A DNA stretch of 64,000 bases from the NCBI GenBank assembly GCA_038253885.1, contig JBBSGP010000007.1, forward strand, positions 1 through 64,000. The letters run 5' to 3'. The DNA comes from JALZAQ01 sp038253885. Lineage in GTDB: Bacteria; Gemmatimonadota; Gemmatimonadetes; Gemmatimonadales; Gemmatimonadaceae. The position numbers and the translations under genes were made by a program. Numbering within the stretch: position 1 is the stretch's first letter; each line of letters opens with the position of its first letter. The notes under the pieces were generated by a model. It was given only the letters and a program-made list of their open reading frames with translations. It searched no databases and had not been told where the DNA came from. Shown here piece after piece: positions 35,259 to 43,292 of this stretch.

Positions 35259-36848
35259 GTGGCGACGATCGCCCTTCCGGCGCGTCCCCTCGCTTCTCCA
35301 ACCGGCGAGGACCGCTACGCCCACAAGTATCTGATCGCGGCCGCGGTGACGCTGGCCGCGATGCTCGAGCTCATCGATACATCCATCGTCAACGTCGCGA
35401 TCCCGCACATGATGGGCAACCTCGGTGCGACGCTGGACGAGATCGCCTGGGTGTCCACCGGCTACATCGTCGCCAACGTGATCGTGATCCCGATGTCGGG
35501 GTGGCTCTCGGCGTACTTCGGCCGCCGCCGATACCTGGCGGGATCGATCGCTCTGTTCGTGATGTCCTCCTTCTTCTGTGGCGCGGCGACCTCGCTCTGG
35601 GGGCTCGTGTTCTGGCGGGTGATCCAGGGGATCGGCGGTGGCGCGCTGCTCTCGACCGCGCAGTCCACTCTGTTCGAGGCGTTCCCACCCGAGGAAGCGG
35701 GAATCGGGCAAGCCATCTTCGGTGTGGGAGTGATGGTCGGTCCGACGCTCGGGCCGACGCTCGGTGGTTACATCGTGGATGGCTACAGCTGGCCCTGGAT
35801 CTTCTACATCAACGTGCCCCTCGGCATCCTCGCCGGCATCATGGTCGTGACGTACGTGCGAAACGCGGCGCATCAGGAGCGCGCCGATACCATCGACTTT
35901 CTGGGGATCGCGCTGCTCGCGTTGTGCGTGGGCTCGCTGCAGTGGATGCTCGAGCGCGGGGAGCGCTACGACTGGTTTGATTCGCGCTTCGTGACGACGC
36001 TTCTGATCGTGTCGGTCGTCTCTGGTATCGCCCTGATCTGGCGAGAGCTCACGATCGACGAGCCGATCATCAATTTCCGCGTTCTCAAGAGTCGCCAGCT
36101 GACCGCCGGCGTGAGCTATGCGCTGGCGCTCGGTCTCGCGCTCTACGGCTCGGTGTTCATCCTTCCGGTGTTTCTGCAGCAGCTGCACGGGTTCACCGCG
36201 TGGCAGACGGGGAAGGTCATCCTTCCCGGCGCGCTCGCATCAGCGGTGACGATGGCGATGGTGGGCCGCAACGCCCGCCGGCTCGACGCCCGGTACACGG
36301 TTCCGGCGGGCTCGCTGCTCTTTCTCCTCTCGATGCTCAAGCTCTCGCGACTCACCCTCGACACCGGCGCTCACGACCTGTTCTGGCCGCTCATCCTGCG
36401 AGGAGTGGGACTCGGATTGATCTTCGTGCCCCTCACCAATGCCTCGATGGCGGAGCTCCCGGTTCGCGATCTGGCGCAGGGCACCGGCATGTTCAACCTC
36501 ATGCGTCAGCTCGGTGGCTCGCTCGGCATCGCGATCATGGCGACGCTGCTCGGCCGTTTCACGCGCACCGAGAAGGCGGTGCTGGCGGACCACGTGGAGC
36601 TGTACAGCGCTGACACCCAGGCGCGCCTCGGGGTTCTGGTGCGCGGCTTCATGGCCCGGGGCGCCGATGCGATCACGGCGAAGCAGCGCGCTCTCGTCGT
36701 GATCGACCACCAGATTGCCGGGCAGGCCAGCGTGCTGGCTTTCTCGAGGATCTATCTTCTGAGCGGCATCGTTCTGATCGCCGGCCTGCCGTTGCTCCTC
36801 CTCTTCAAGACGGGCAAGGGACGGGGGTCGTTGGGACCGGTGCATTGA
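35259..36848 (+). CDS. emrB: DHA2-family drug:H+ antiporter (EmrB/QacA type)
   Basis: The roughly 529-residue protein has about 14 membrane segments. Motif ELIDTSIVNVAIPHMMGNLGA after the first helix, WLSAYFGRRRYL (motif A) and the motif C-like GVMVGPTLGPTLGGYIVD are hallmarks of 14-TM drug-proton antiporters. It pumps drugs, bile-like compounds or other amphiphiles through the EmrA-like adaptor and TolC. The GTG at 35259 starts five bases after the adaptor stop; the longer open frame lies within the emrA gene. The operon is probably repressed by the TetR-family protein. Confidence 0.93.
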   Translation: MATIALPARPLASPTGEDRYAHKYLIAAAVTLAAMLELIDTSIVNVAIPHMMGNLGATLDEIAWVSTGYIVANVIVIPMSGWLSAYFGRRRYLAGSIALFVMSSFFCGAATSLWGLVFWRVIQGIGGGALLSTAQSTLFEAFPPEEAGIGQAIFGVGVMVGPTLGPTLGGYIVDGYSWPWIFYINVPLGILAGIMVVTYVRNAAHQERADTIDFLGIALLALCVGSLQWMLERGERYDWFDSRFVTTLLIVSVVSGIALIWRELTIDEPIINFRVLKSRQLTAGVSYALALGLALYGSVFILPVFLQQLHGFTAWQTGKVILPGALASAVTMAMVGRNARRLDARYTVPAGSLLFLLSMLKLSRLTLDTGAHDLFWPLILRGVGLGLIFVPLTNASMAELPVRDLAQGTGMFNLMRQLGGSLGIAIMATLLGRFTRTEKAVLADHVELYSADTQARLGVLVRGFMARGADAITAKQRALVVIDHQIAGQASVLAFSRIYLLSGIVLIAGLPLLLLFKTGKGRGSLGPVH

Positions 36849-36923
36849 GGTGATCGAGTTCACCGGTCGCCGTTCCGGTGCTATGTTCTCACCGCATCAC
36901 CCGACCCCCTCGCTCCCATCGCG

Positions 36924-37529
36924 ATGACCGAGAGTGTGTTGCCCGTCCGCGAGGAAGCTCTCGCGCTCGTCCACGAGTACACGGTGAGCGAGTCGCTGCG
37001 CAAGCACATGCTCGCCGTCGAAGCCGCCATGCGTGCCTACGCCGTGCGCTTCGGCGATGATCCGGAGCGGTGGGGCCTCGCCGGACTGGTGCACGACTTC
37101 GACTACGAGCGATGGCCCAACGACGCGCACTCGCCGACGGAGGAGCATCCGGCCGAGGGCGTGCGGCTGCTGCGGGCGCGGGGATATCCCGAGGATGTCC
37201 TCCGGGCCATTCTGGGACATGCAACCTATTCGGGCGTCCCCCGTGACACACCGATGGCACGAGCGCTGTTCGCGGTGGACGAGCTGACGGGACTCATCAC
37301 CGCGACCGCGCTCGTACGCCCATCCCGGAGCGTGCACGAAGTCGATGCGCGCTCGGTGCGAAAGAAGATGAAGGACAGAGCGTTCGCCCGCGGCGTGAGC
37401 CGGGAGGATGTCGTGCTCGGTGCCGAGGAGCTCGCCGTGGATCTCGACGAGCACATCCAGTTCGTGATCGAGGCAATGCGTGGCTCGGCTGCAGCACTCG
37501 GGCTGGCCGGCCAGTCGAGCGGGGGCTGA
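36924..37529 (+). CDS. HD-superfamily hydrolase
   Basis: The 201-residue protein has the HD metal site: His in EYTVSESLRKHMLAVE, His57-Asp58 in LVHDFDYER, and further His in EEHPAEG and ILGHATYSG, the pattern of HDIG-type phosphohydrolases. These cleave phosphate esters of nucleotides or signalling molecules, but the substrate is unknown. The TATGTT box at 36882-36887 with a preceding TG could be its promoter, partly overlapped by the inverted repeat CACCGG (36861-36866)/CCGGTG (36875-36880). The gene is transcribed alone, 63 bases ahead of the sigma factor gene. Confidence 0.88.
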   Translation: MTESVLPVREEALALVHEYTVSESLRKHMLAVEAAMRAYAVRFGDDPERWGLAGLVHDFDYERWPNDAHSPTEEHPAEGVRLLRARGYPEDVLRAILGHATYSGVPRDTPMARALFAVDELTGLITATALVRPSRSVHEVDARSVRKKMKDRAFARGVSREDVVLGAEELAVDLDEHIQFVIEAMRGSAAALGLAGQSSGG

Positions 37530-37592
37530 GCCTCTCGTTCAACGTTCGGGGGAAGCGGCGCGTTATGACATCGAGAGCTCACCGGTACGGCG

Positions 37593-38138
37593 ATGACGGG
37601 CCCACGCGCTGACGAGCGGGACATCATGCTCGCCGCCCAGCGCGGTAGCCGCGAGGCGTTCGAGCTGCTCGTGCGAGCCCATCAGCAGCGGGCGTACGCG
37701 GTTGCCCGGGCCATCGTCGGGACGCACGAGGATGCGGAGGACGCCGTGCAGGATGCCTTCCTGCACGCGTATCGCGCGCTCGACCGTTTTCGGCCGGAGC
37801 AGCCGTTCGGGGCATGGCTGCACCGGATCGTGGCGAATGCGGCACTGGACGTGGGACGGAGAAGGAAGGTACGCGACGCGGACTCGCTGCCGGAGTCGGT
37901 CACCATGCCATTTCGTGACCCGGCGGAATCGGATGAGTTGCGGCGTCGCCTCTCAGAGGGGTTGGCCGGGCTCAGCGATCGGCAGCGCGCGGTGATCGTC
38001 ATGCACGACGTGGAAGGATTCACGCACGCCGAGATCGGGGACATGATAGGCATGCCGGAAGGGACTGCGCGATCGGATCTGCATCATGCACGGGTCGCAC
38101 TGCGCCGCGTGCTTGGCGACTTACGGAGTGAACGATGA
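37593..38138 (+). CDS. ECF-type RNA polymerase sigma factor
   Basis: This 181-residue sigma factor has region 2 (about 20-90, with ELLVRAHQQRAYAVARAIVGTHEDAEDAVQDAF) and region 4 (about 120-175, with LSDRQRAVIVMHDVEGFTHAEIGDMIGMPEGTARSDLHHARVALRR). It directs polymerase to envelope or stress genes. Its last four bases overlap the start of a single-TM protein that may be its anti-sigma factor, and four envelope genes follow without real gaps, so the operon is a natural target of its own sigma factor. Confidence 0.94.
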   Translation: MTGPRADERDIMLAAQRGSREAFELLVRAHQQRAYAVARAIVGTHEDAEDAVQDAFLHAYRALDRFRPEQPFGAWLHRIVANAALDVGRRRKVRDADSLPESVTMPFRDPAESDELRRRLSEGLAGLSDRQRAVIVMHDVEGFTHAEIGDMIGMPEGTARSDLHHARVALRRVLGDLRSER

Positions 38139-38512
38139 ACGATGACCGGCGAATCGGTGCCGACGGATCGGACGACGAGGTGACGCGCGCGCTGCGCCGG
38201 GTGTATGCGGCGCCGAGGGGACGAGACGCCGGATACTGGAACGAGCTCGCGGCGCGCATCATGAGTCACATCGCGCTCGAGGAGGACCAGTGGTGGCAGC
38301 CCTTTCGCGGCTGGGTGCAGGGCGGGTTGATGGCGGCAGCGGTCACGGCGTTGGTGGTGGGCCTGGCGCTCGGGCGCGCCCGCCGAAGCGAGGCTCAGTT
38401 GGCCTACCGCACCATCATCGAGACACCACGAACGCTTTCCCTGCAGCTGGCCACTGAGACCACGGGGCTTCCCGGCCGGGAAGCGACCCTGCGCTACGTC
38501 ACAGCACCCTGA
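38135..38512 (+). CDS. single-span membrane protein, possible anti-sigma factor
   Basis: The 125-residue protein has a charged cytosolic N-terminal half (about 1-60), one membrane helix (about 64-81, GLMAAAVTALVVGLALG) and a short outer tail. Its position, overlapping the sigma gene by ATGA, and its topology suit a sigma-binding regulator. The zinc-binding H-x3-C-x2-C motif of ZAS anti-sigma factors is absent, and the helical segment VTRALRRVYAAPRGRDAGYWNELAARIMSHI would have to do the binding. The role is inferred from context. Confidence 0.65.
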   Translation: MNDDRRIGADGSDDEVTRALRRVYAAPRGRDAGYWNELAARIMSHIALEEDQWWQPFRGWVQGGLMAAAVTALVVGLALGRARRSEAQLAYRTIIETPRTLSLQLATETTGLPGREATLRYVTAP

Positions 38513-38521
38513 GGAGTGGGC

Positions 38522-38887
38522 ATGCAACGCTCGAAGAGTCTCGCCCTGTCATTTCTTCTCGGCGCGCTACTCGTGGGAGGAGCGCTCGGCTTCACGGCGG
38601 ATCGCGTGCTCGGTCGGGACGCCTACTGCCGCCAGAGCGGCGATCGCGGAGCGATGCGGAAGAAGCTGGCCGATGATCTCGGCCTGACGAGCTCGCAGCG
38701 GCTCGCCGTGGATAGCATCCTCGACCGCCGTCACAAGGAGATGACGGCGATCATGTCGCCGATCCGTCCCCGGCTCGACTCGGCGCGCGACCGGGCACGC
38801 TCGGATATTCGCAAGCTCCTCGACAGCGGACAGCGGGAGCGCTTCGAGAAGCTCCTCGCCTCGCCACGGGAGCAGGAGAGACGATGA
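38522..38887 (+). CDS. Spy/CpxP-like periplasmic protein
   Basis: The roughly 121-residue product has a signal anchor or signal peptide (about 5-25, SLALSFLLGALLVGGALGF), then a helical, charged region with LTSSQRLAVDSILDRRHKEM, which resembles the L-T-x-x-Q repeats of Spy, CpxP and heavy-metal sensor proteins. Such proteins chaperone or sense envelope stress. GAGGAG sits before the ATG at 38522, which is therefore preferred to the GTG at 38516. The stop overlaps the TolC start by four bases. Confidence 0.75.
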   Translation: MQRSKSLALSFLLGALLVGGALGFTADRVLGRDAYCRQSGDRGAMRKKLADDLGLTSSQRLAVDSILDRRHKEMTAIMSPIRPRLDSARDRARSDIRKLLDSGQRERFEKLLASPREQERR

Positions 38888-40176
38888 GGGCGCTGCTGCT
38901 GGCGCTCGTGTGGCCAGTGATACTCGCCGGCCAGGCCGGCGACACTGCCGCTCGCCCGATCGGCCTGGATGAGGCGATCCGGCTCGCCCAGCGATACGCC
39001 CCGCTCGCGGTCGCCGCGCGCGGACAGCTCGAGACGTCGAGCGAGGCGGTGCGCGCATCCTACGCTGCGTTCGTCCCGAGCCTGAGCGTGAACGCCGTCC
39101 GCTCGTACGTCAGTCCGACCGGCGGTCGGGTGGAGAACGGACGCTTGGTGAATCTCCCCAACTGGGCATCGACCGACGGTCTCTCGTCCAACGTGAACCT
39201 CTTCGACGGCGGCCGGCGGTTCTACAATATCGGCACGGCAAAGGCGAACGTCGGTGCCGCCGAGGCCAATGAGGTGGCGCAGCGCTTCACCGTCGCCCTC
39301 ACCGTGCAGCAGGCTTTCTTCAACGCCCTGGCGGCGCGCGAATCGGAAGGCGCGGCGCTGGCGCAGCTCCAGCAAGCGCAGGAGCAGCTCAAGCAGGCGA
39401 ATGCGCGGGTGGCGGCCGGGGCGGCAACCCGGTCGGACTCTCTGCGCTCGGTCATCGCGATCGGTAACGGACAGCTCGCCCTGCTCACGGCCCGGAACAA
39501 TCTCACCGCGGCCAACGCGGCGCTGACCCGTCTTGTCGCATCCCCGTTCCAGGTCACCGCGAGCTCGACGGACACGATCGGACTCGCGACCGTCGCGTCG
39601 GACAGCGTGGCGCTGGCGGCTCTGGCCGCGAGAGGGCCGGCGGTGCTCCAGGCGGAGGCGCAACAGACCGCGGCGCGCTCCTTCGCCCGCGCGGCGCGAA
39701 CGCCGTACCTGCCCTCTCTCGACGTCTCCTACGGCCTCGCCGGCTCGGGCTCCGACCTGGCGTACGGTCTTTCCAATCCGTTCAACTACACGAATTCCCT
39801 TCGCTTCACCCTCAGCTATCCGATCTTTAACCAGTTCCAACGCGAGCAGGCGCGCGTCCAGGCCGACGTGGCGGCGGCCAACGCCGACGCGACACTGCGC
39901 GACGCGCGGCTGGCCGCCCAGCAGACCCTCGTCCAGAATCTCGGCTCCCTCCATACCGCACAACAGCGGGTGTCGATCCAACTCGCCTCCGTTGCGGCGG
40001 CGGAAGAGGACCTGCGGGTGCAGCAGCAACGGTACGCCGTCGGCGCATCGACCTTGCTCGACGTTCTGAACTCGCAGACGACGCTCAATCAGGCGCGAGC
40101 GGCGCTGATCCAAGCGCGTTACGACTATCGGGTGGCCAAGGCGCAGCTCGAAGCGCTTATCGGCCGCCCTCTCTGA
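38884..40176 (+). CDS. TolC-family outer membrane protein (MacA operon)
   Basis: The 430-residue protein has a short signal peptide (MRALLLALVWPVILAGQ) and the two-fold helical repeat of TolC proteins, with the landmark QRFTVALTVQQAFFNALAA and, near the end, QQQRYAVGASTLLDVLNSQTTLNQARAALIQARYDYRVAKAQLEALIG. It would be the exit duct for the following adaptor and permease. Its start overlaps the upstream gene, showing translational coupling in the sigma factor operon. Confidence 0.92.
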   Translation: MRALLLALVWPVILAGQAGDTAARPIGLDEAIRLAQRYAPLAVAARGQLETSSEAVRASYAAFVPSLSVNAVRSYVSPTGGRVENGRLVNLPNWASTDGLSSNVNLFDGGRRFYNIGTAKANVGAAEANEVAQRFTVALTVQQAFFNALAARESEGAALAQLQQAQEQLKQANARVAAGAATRSDSLRSVIAIGNGQLALLTARNNLTAANAALTRLVASPFQVTASSTDTIGLATVASDSVALAALAARGPAVLQAEAQQTAARSFARAARTPYLPSLDVSYGLAGSGSDLAYGLSNPFNYTNSLRFTLSYPIFNQFQREQARVQADVAAANADATLRDARLAAQQTLVQNLGSLHTAQQRVSIQLASVAAAEEDLRVQQQRYAVGASTLLDVLNSQTTLNQARAALIQARYDYRVAKAQLEALIGRPL

Positions 40177-40191
40177 GACCCGGATGAACCC

Positions 40192-41955
40192 ATGACCGCA
40201 CCATCAGCCCACCGTTCGGCCGCAACGTCGTTGGTTCTGGCGGCAGTCGTCCTGCTCTTCGCCGCCTGCAGCAAGGCCAAGAACGAGAAGCCGAAGGTTC
40301 AGACCGTCGCGGCGTCGCGCCAGAACATCATCGTCAGCGCCGAAGCGACCGGCGTCGTCGAGCCGATCAACGTCGTGGAGGTCAAGTCCAAGGCGGGCGG
40401 ACAGATCGTGAAGATGCCGGTCGAGACGGGCACGCAGGTGAAGCCCGGCGACCTGATGGTGCAGGTGGATACGCGCGACGTGAAGAACCAGTACGAGCAG
40501 GCGGCCGCCGACGTCCGTGCCGCCGAAGCGAGCGTGGCCGTGGCGGAGTCCCAGAAAAAGCGCAGCGACGATCTCTTCTCGCAGCGCATCATCACCGCCC
40601 AGGAGCACGAGACGACGACGCTGACGTCGGCCAATTCCCAGGCGCAGCTCGTGCGCTCGCGGGCCTCGCTCGACCTGGCGAAGCAGCGCCTCGAGGATGC
40701 GACGGTGCGCGCTCCGGTCACGGGCACGGTGATCGAGAAGGATGTCGCCCTCGGTCAGGTGATCACGTCCGCGACCGGCGCCTTCGGCGGCGGCACCACG
40801 CTGCTCAAGATGGCCGACCTCGAGAAAGTGCGCGTCCGAGCGCTCGTGAACGAGACCGACATCGGTCAGGTGCAGCCCGGCCAGGCAGCCACGATCACGG
40901 TGGACGCGTTTCCCGATCGCCGATTCCAGGGCACGGTCGAGAAGATCGAGCCGCAGGCGGTCGTCCAGCAGAGCGTGACGATGTTTCCCGTTCTGGTGAG
41001 CGTCTCGAACCGCGATCGGCTGCTGATGCCGGGCATGAACGGCGAGGTGTCGGTTCTGGTGGAGGAGCGCGACAGCGTGCTCGCGATTCCGAACGACGCC
41101 ATCCGGAACCCGCGCGAGGCGATGGTGGCCGCAGCCGCGCTCGGATTGGATGCCGCGACCGTTCAGAAGAAGATGCAGGAGCAATTCTCGATGGGGGGCG
41201 GCCCGGCCAGTGTAAAGGGCGCGCCGGCATCCGCTCCGCCGGCGCAGGTGATCATCTCGCGCGGCGAGGTGGCGCTCGCGCCGCAGCAGGGCGGGGGGAC
41301 GGGACAGCAAGCACCGTCACAGCGTGGCTCGGAGTTCCAGATGCCCGCCGTCACCCCCCAGCAGTGTGCGCAGATCGCGGCCGTGCTGGCCAAGAAACCG
41401 GCTGCTCAAGCGACTCTCGACTCGCTGCGGAATCTGATGATGAGCGGGCAATCCGACCGTCAGGCCATCTTCCCGATCATGCAGAAGGTGTACGGCGATC
41501 TGGGGATCGATCCGATGGTGGCCGGCGCCTGCCGGCGCGCCCAGCAGCAGGGCGCTGGTGTGCCCGCGCGACAGGGTGGACCTGCCGCCGCGTCGAAGCA
41601 AGGCGCCGGCGTCACGGTCCGGCAGGGCGGCTCGTCGTCGCAGAACGGTGCCCCCGAGATCGGGGGGGCGCCCCGCGGCCGCAGCCGCTCCGGACTGGTG
41701 TTCGTCGCCGAGAACGGCAGCTACACGCCCCGTCTCGTCAGGCTCGGCGTGGCGAACTTCGATTACACGGAAGTCGTGGGTGGGCTGAAGGAGGGGGAGC
41801 AGGTCGCCATGCTCGCCGCCGCCACCTTACAGGCGCAGCGACAGCAGAACCTCGATCGCTTCAAGGGCATGACCGGTGGCGGCGTGCCAGGAATGCAGCG
41901 GCAGGGCGGAGCAGGCGCCGCGGCCGCACCGCGGCCAAGCGCACCGCGTCCGTAA
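40192..41955 (+). CDS. MacA-like periplasmic adaptor lipoprotein with a large insertion
   Basis: The 587-residue adaptor is longer than the usual MacA (about 370). It has a lipoprotein signal (lipid Cys26), the lipoyl halves (VEVKSKAGGQIVKMPVETGTQVKPGDLM and APVTGTVIEKDVALGQVIT), a coiled-coil hairpin between, and a beta-barrel domain. Between about residues 306 and 500, at the membrane-proximal domain, lies a Gly/Gln/Ser/Pro-rich insert that includes a small helical part (VTPQQCAQIAAVLAKKPAAQATLDSL) with two cysteines. The domain then resumes at SGLVFVAENGSYTPRLVRLG. It couples the permease gene, one base after its stop, to TolC. Confidence 0.88.
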   Translation: MTAPSAHRSAATSLVLAAVVLLFAACSKAKNEKPKVQTVAASRQNIIVSAEATGVVEPINVVEVKSKAGGQIVKMPVETGTQVKPGDLMVQVDTRDVKNQYEQAAADVRAAEASVAVAESQKKRSDDLFSQRIITAQEHETTTLTSANSQAQLVRSRASLDLAKQRLEDATVRAPVTGTVIEKDVALGQVITSATGAFGGGTTLLKMADLEKVRVRALVNETDIGQVQPGQAATITVDAFPDRRFQGTVEKIEPQAVVQQSVTMFPVLVSVSNRDRLLMPGMNGEVSVLVEERDSVLAIPNDAIRNPREAMVAAAALGLDAATVQKKMQEQFSMGGGPASVKGAPASAPPAQVIISRGEVALAPQQGGGTGQQAPSQRGSEFQMPAVTPQQCAQIAAVLAKKPAAQATLDSLRNLMMSGQSDRQAIFPIMQKVYGDLGIDPMVAGACRRAQQQGAGVPARQGGPAAASKQGAGVTVRQGGSSSQNGAPEIGGAPRGRSRSGLVFVAENGSYTPRLVRLGVANFDYTEVVGGLKEGEQVAMLAAATLQAQRQQNLDRFKGMTGGGVPGMQRQGGAGAAAAPRPSAPRP

Positions 41956-41956
41956 C

Positions 41957-43177
41957 ATGCTGCTCGGCGAGATCCTGACCGTCGCGCTCGGCGCGCTCCG
42001 CGCCAACAAGCTGCGCTCGATGCTCACAATGCTCGGCATCGTGATCGGTGTTGCGGCGGTCATCGCGATGGTGGCTCTCGGCAACGGGGCACAGAAATCG
42101 GTGCAGGACCGCATCGCCTCGCTGGGAACAACTCTGTTGAGCGTGCAGCCGGGTCAGGCTGTCGGCGTCGGTGGAATTCGCCAGACGGATCAGCAGAAGA
42201 TGACTCTCGACGACGCGCGGGCGATCGAGGAGCGCGCGACCGTGATCACGGCGGTGCAACCCGAGATGTCGCGCCAGCTCCAGCTCCAGTACATGAACAA
42301 GAACACCAACACCCAGATCGTGGGTGCCAGCTCGAATTACCTGGAGGTGCGCAAGTTCACGTTGCGGGCCGGCCGGATGTTCACGAGCGGAGAGGACCAG
42401 GCGCGGAAGCGCGTGGCGGTTCTCGGCCCGGCGGTGATGGACAACCTCGGTGTCGAGAACCCGGAAGGAATCATCGGGGAGCAGGTACGGATCCGCGGCA
42501 TCCAGTTCGAGGTCATCGGCGTGCTCGCGTCGAAGGGACAGGGAGGAGGCTTCTTCAATCCCGACGATCAGGTTCTCATCCCGGTTCAGACCGCGCGCTT
42601 CCGGGCGTTCGGCACCGACCGCCTGCGCTCGATCAACGTGCTCGCCGTCAACGAGACGAAGGTTCCCGACGCCATGGCGGAGGTGCAGAAGATTCTCCGC
42701 CGCGAGCATCGGCTGCGCGCCGGCAAGGACGATGACTTCGTCATCCGCAACCAGGCGGACTTCCTCGGCACGTTCGCGGAGACGACGAAGGTCTTCACCT
42801 ATCTTCTCGCCGGGATCGCGGCCGTGAGTCTTCTCGTCGGCGGGATCGGCATCATGAACATCATGCTGGTCTCGGTCACGGAGCGCACCAAGGAGATCGG
42901 CATCCGCAAGGCGCTTGGAGCCACCCGGATCAACATTCTCCTCCAGTTCCTGATCGAGGCGATCGTTCTCTGTCTGCTCGGCGGGATCGTCGGGATCCTG
43001 CTCGGCGCCGGCGGGGCGGTGGGACTGAACAAGGGGCTGAGCTGGAACACCGATGTGTCGCTGCCGTCGATCATTCTGGCATTCGTCTTCTCGGCCGCGG
43101 TGGGGATAGTCTTTGGTGTCTGGCCGGCGCGGCGCGCGGCCCGGCTCGATCCGATCCAGGCGCTCCGGTACGAGTAG
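41957..43177 (+). CDS. MacB-like ABC transporter permease (no ATPase domain)
   Basis: The 406-residue protein has the MacB layout without its N-terminal ATPase: one membrane helix (about 22-44), a large periplasmic domain (45-280) and three C-terminal helices of the FtsX type, with GIGIMNIMLVSVTERTKEIGIRKALGA between helix two and three and PARRAARLDPIQALRYE at the end. MacB-type proteins drive efflux by pulling on the adaptor and TolC, powered by cytoplasmic ATP hydrolysis. No ATPase gene occurs in the operon or elsewhere near it, so it must borrow one encoded outside the window or be inactive. Confidence 0.9.
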   Translation: MLLGEILTVALGALRANKLRSMLTMLGIVIGVAAVIAMVALGNGAQKSVQDRIASLGTTLLSVQPGQAVGVGGIRQTDQQKMTLDDARAIEERATVITAVQPEMSRQLQLQYMNKNTNTQIVGASSNYLEVRKFTLRAGRMFTSGEDQARKRVAVLGPAVMDNLGVENPEGIIGEQVRIRGIQFEVIGVLASKGQGGGFFNPDDQVLIPVQTARFRAFGTDRLRSINVLAVNETKVPDAMAEVQKILRREHRLRAGKDDDFVIRNQADFLGTFAETTKVFTYLLAGIAAVSLLVGGIGIMNIMLVSVTERTKEIGIRKALGATRINILLQFLIEAIVLCLLGGIVGILLGAGGAVGLNKGLSWNTDVSLPSIILAFVFSAAVGIVFGVWPARRAARLDPIQALRYE

Positions 43178-43257
43178 AGTTTTGCCCGCGGCTCTCTAGC
43201 CGCGAGACCCTTCCGACCCGAGCGCCGCGGACGCTTCCCGCTCTCTGCCAGGCGGTC

Positions 43258-43269
43258 TATGTTACCGCC
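43258..43269 (+). promoter_or_regulatory. possible -10 box in front of the kinase gene
   Basis: TATGTT (43258-43263) is followed by six bases and an ATG at 43270, the same spacing seen at the acyl-CoA dehydrogenase and polX genes. No good -35 box is visible. That ATG starts an eight-codon frame (43270-43296) whose TGA overlaps the kinase ATG at 43293. Confidence 0.3.
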
Positions 43270-43292
43270 ATGTGTTCCGCCCGGCTCGTGCG

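Noticed and set aside
36861..36880. CACCGG/CCGGTG inverted repeat as a terminator of the EmrB-like gene
   Set aside because: A short stem without a T run. It may instead be a regulatory site near the -10 box of the HD hydrolase gene, but the evidence is weak.
43187..43204. Hairpin CGCGGCT-N4-AGCCGCG after the MacB-like permease gene as a terminator
   Set aside because: No T run follows on the plus strand, and on the minus strand no gene ends there; it may be a processing hairpin at most.
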